From assembly GCA_052387955.1 (NCBI GenBank), contig JBQTIQ010000004.1, forward strand, positions 1 through 13,231: DNA of 13,231 nt, written 5' to 3'. Both the position numbers and the translations under genes were made by a program. The DNA comes from JBQTIQ01 sp052387955. Lineage in GTDB: Bacteria; Actinomycetota; Acidimicrobiia; Acidimicrobiales; JACDCH01. How positions within the stretch are numbered: the first letter of the stretch is position 1; each line of letters starts with the position of its first letter. Positions 13,121-13,231 of this stretch are shown here, one piece after another. The notes below the pieces were generated by a model that saw nothing but the letters and a program-made list of their open reading frames with translations, did no database searches and was not told the DNA's origin.

Positions 13121-13231
13121 CGCTCTCGCGGCCGCCAGGCCGCCAGCGACAGTCTGCGGAGGCAGGAGCGAAGCGACGCCCGCAGCAGACCGGCCAGCAC
13201 CGCTGTCGCGGCCGCCAGGCCGCCAGCGACA
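13121..13231. repeat. Repeat family B region: two hairpin-forming units 80 bp apart
   Basis: Positions 13121-13151 recur at 13201-13231 with one mismatch, and the window ends inside the array. Each unit can fold into an imperfect hairpin: TGTCGC (13204) with GCGACA at the end, and inner GGCC with GGCC. Between them lies the 13153-13191 element also found in the ABC ATPase and permease genes. The stretch 13065-13231 has no gene; a small stem (CGGGC 13065-13069 with GCCCG 13074-13078) directly follows the CoA-transferase stop and may terminate it. Confidence 0.7.

Overview
This is high-GC DNA with dense, short-gapped operons and GTG or ATG starts behind clear GGAGG-type ribosome binding sites. 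An MptB-type mannosyltransferase, SCP2-like proteins and acyl-CoA enzymes suggest an actinomycete, and I infer an Acidimicrobiia-like member of the Actinomycetota. That placement is a judgement from gene content, not a search result.

Left third, all + strand. A tandem repeat (1-126) precedes two envelope genes: a lipoprotein-like L,D-transpeptidase (193-1176) and an MptB-like polyprenol-phosphomannose-dependent mannosyltransferase (1303-2811). A promoter-like site (TTGACA at 2917) then leads into a three-gene ABC importer of the nitrate/sulfonate/taurine type: substrate-binding lipoprotein (2981-4066), ATPase (4171-5022) and permease (5012-5974). It ends at a hairpin shared with the convergent genes to its right. 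No oxygenase or reductase accompanies the importer, so its substrate cannot be named.

Centre, all - strand (10806 down to 6067). This is the most unusual part. Five consecutive small genes (10249-10806, 9688-10239, 9076-9672, 8393-9019, 7838-8362) each encode a protein of 174-208 residues with one N-terminal membrane helix and a long, Cys-free, helical ectodomain. I do not recognise any of them. Downstream on the same strand, separated by hairpins, lie three small soluble proteins that look like SCP2 (sterol carrier) domains. Two of these (6602-7057 and 6067-6501) are a recent tandem duplication. My reading is a lipid or hydrophobic-compound handling locus with a membrane-anchored helical assembly and soluble carriers. 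It would be conceptually like Mce systems but has no MCE domain and no YrbE permease. This is inference.

Right third. A MaoC-type enoyl-CoA hydratase (11109-11606, -) and a class III CoA-transferase (11871-13064, +) are divergent and probably act in one acyl-CoA pathway. The gap between them holds two near-identical 73-bp units of the same repeat family found at the window start. A second repeat family sits at the right end (13121-13231). A shorter element within it also occurs inside the N-terminal coding regions of the ABC ATPase and permease, in different reading frames, so repeat DNA appears to have entered those genes.

No tRNA, rRNA, CRISPR array, transposase or phage gene was seen.
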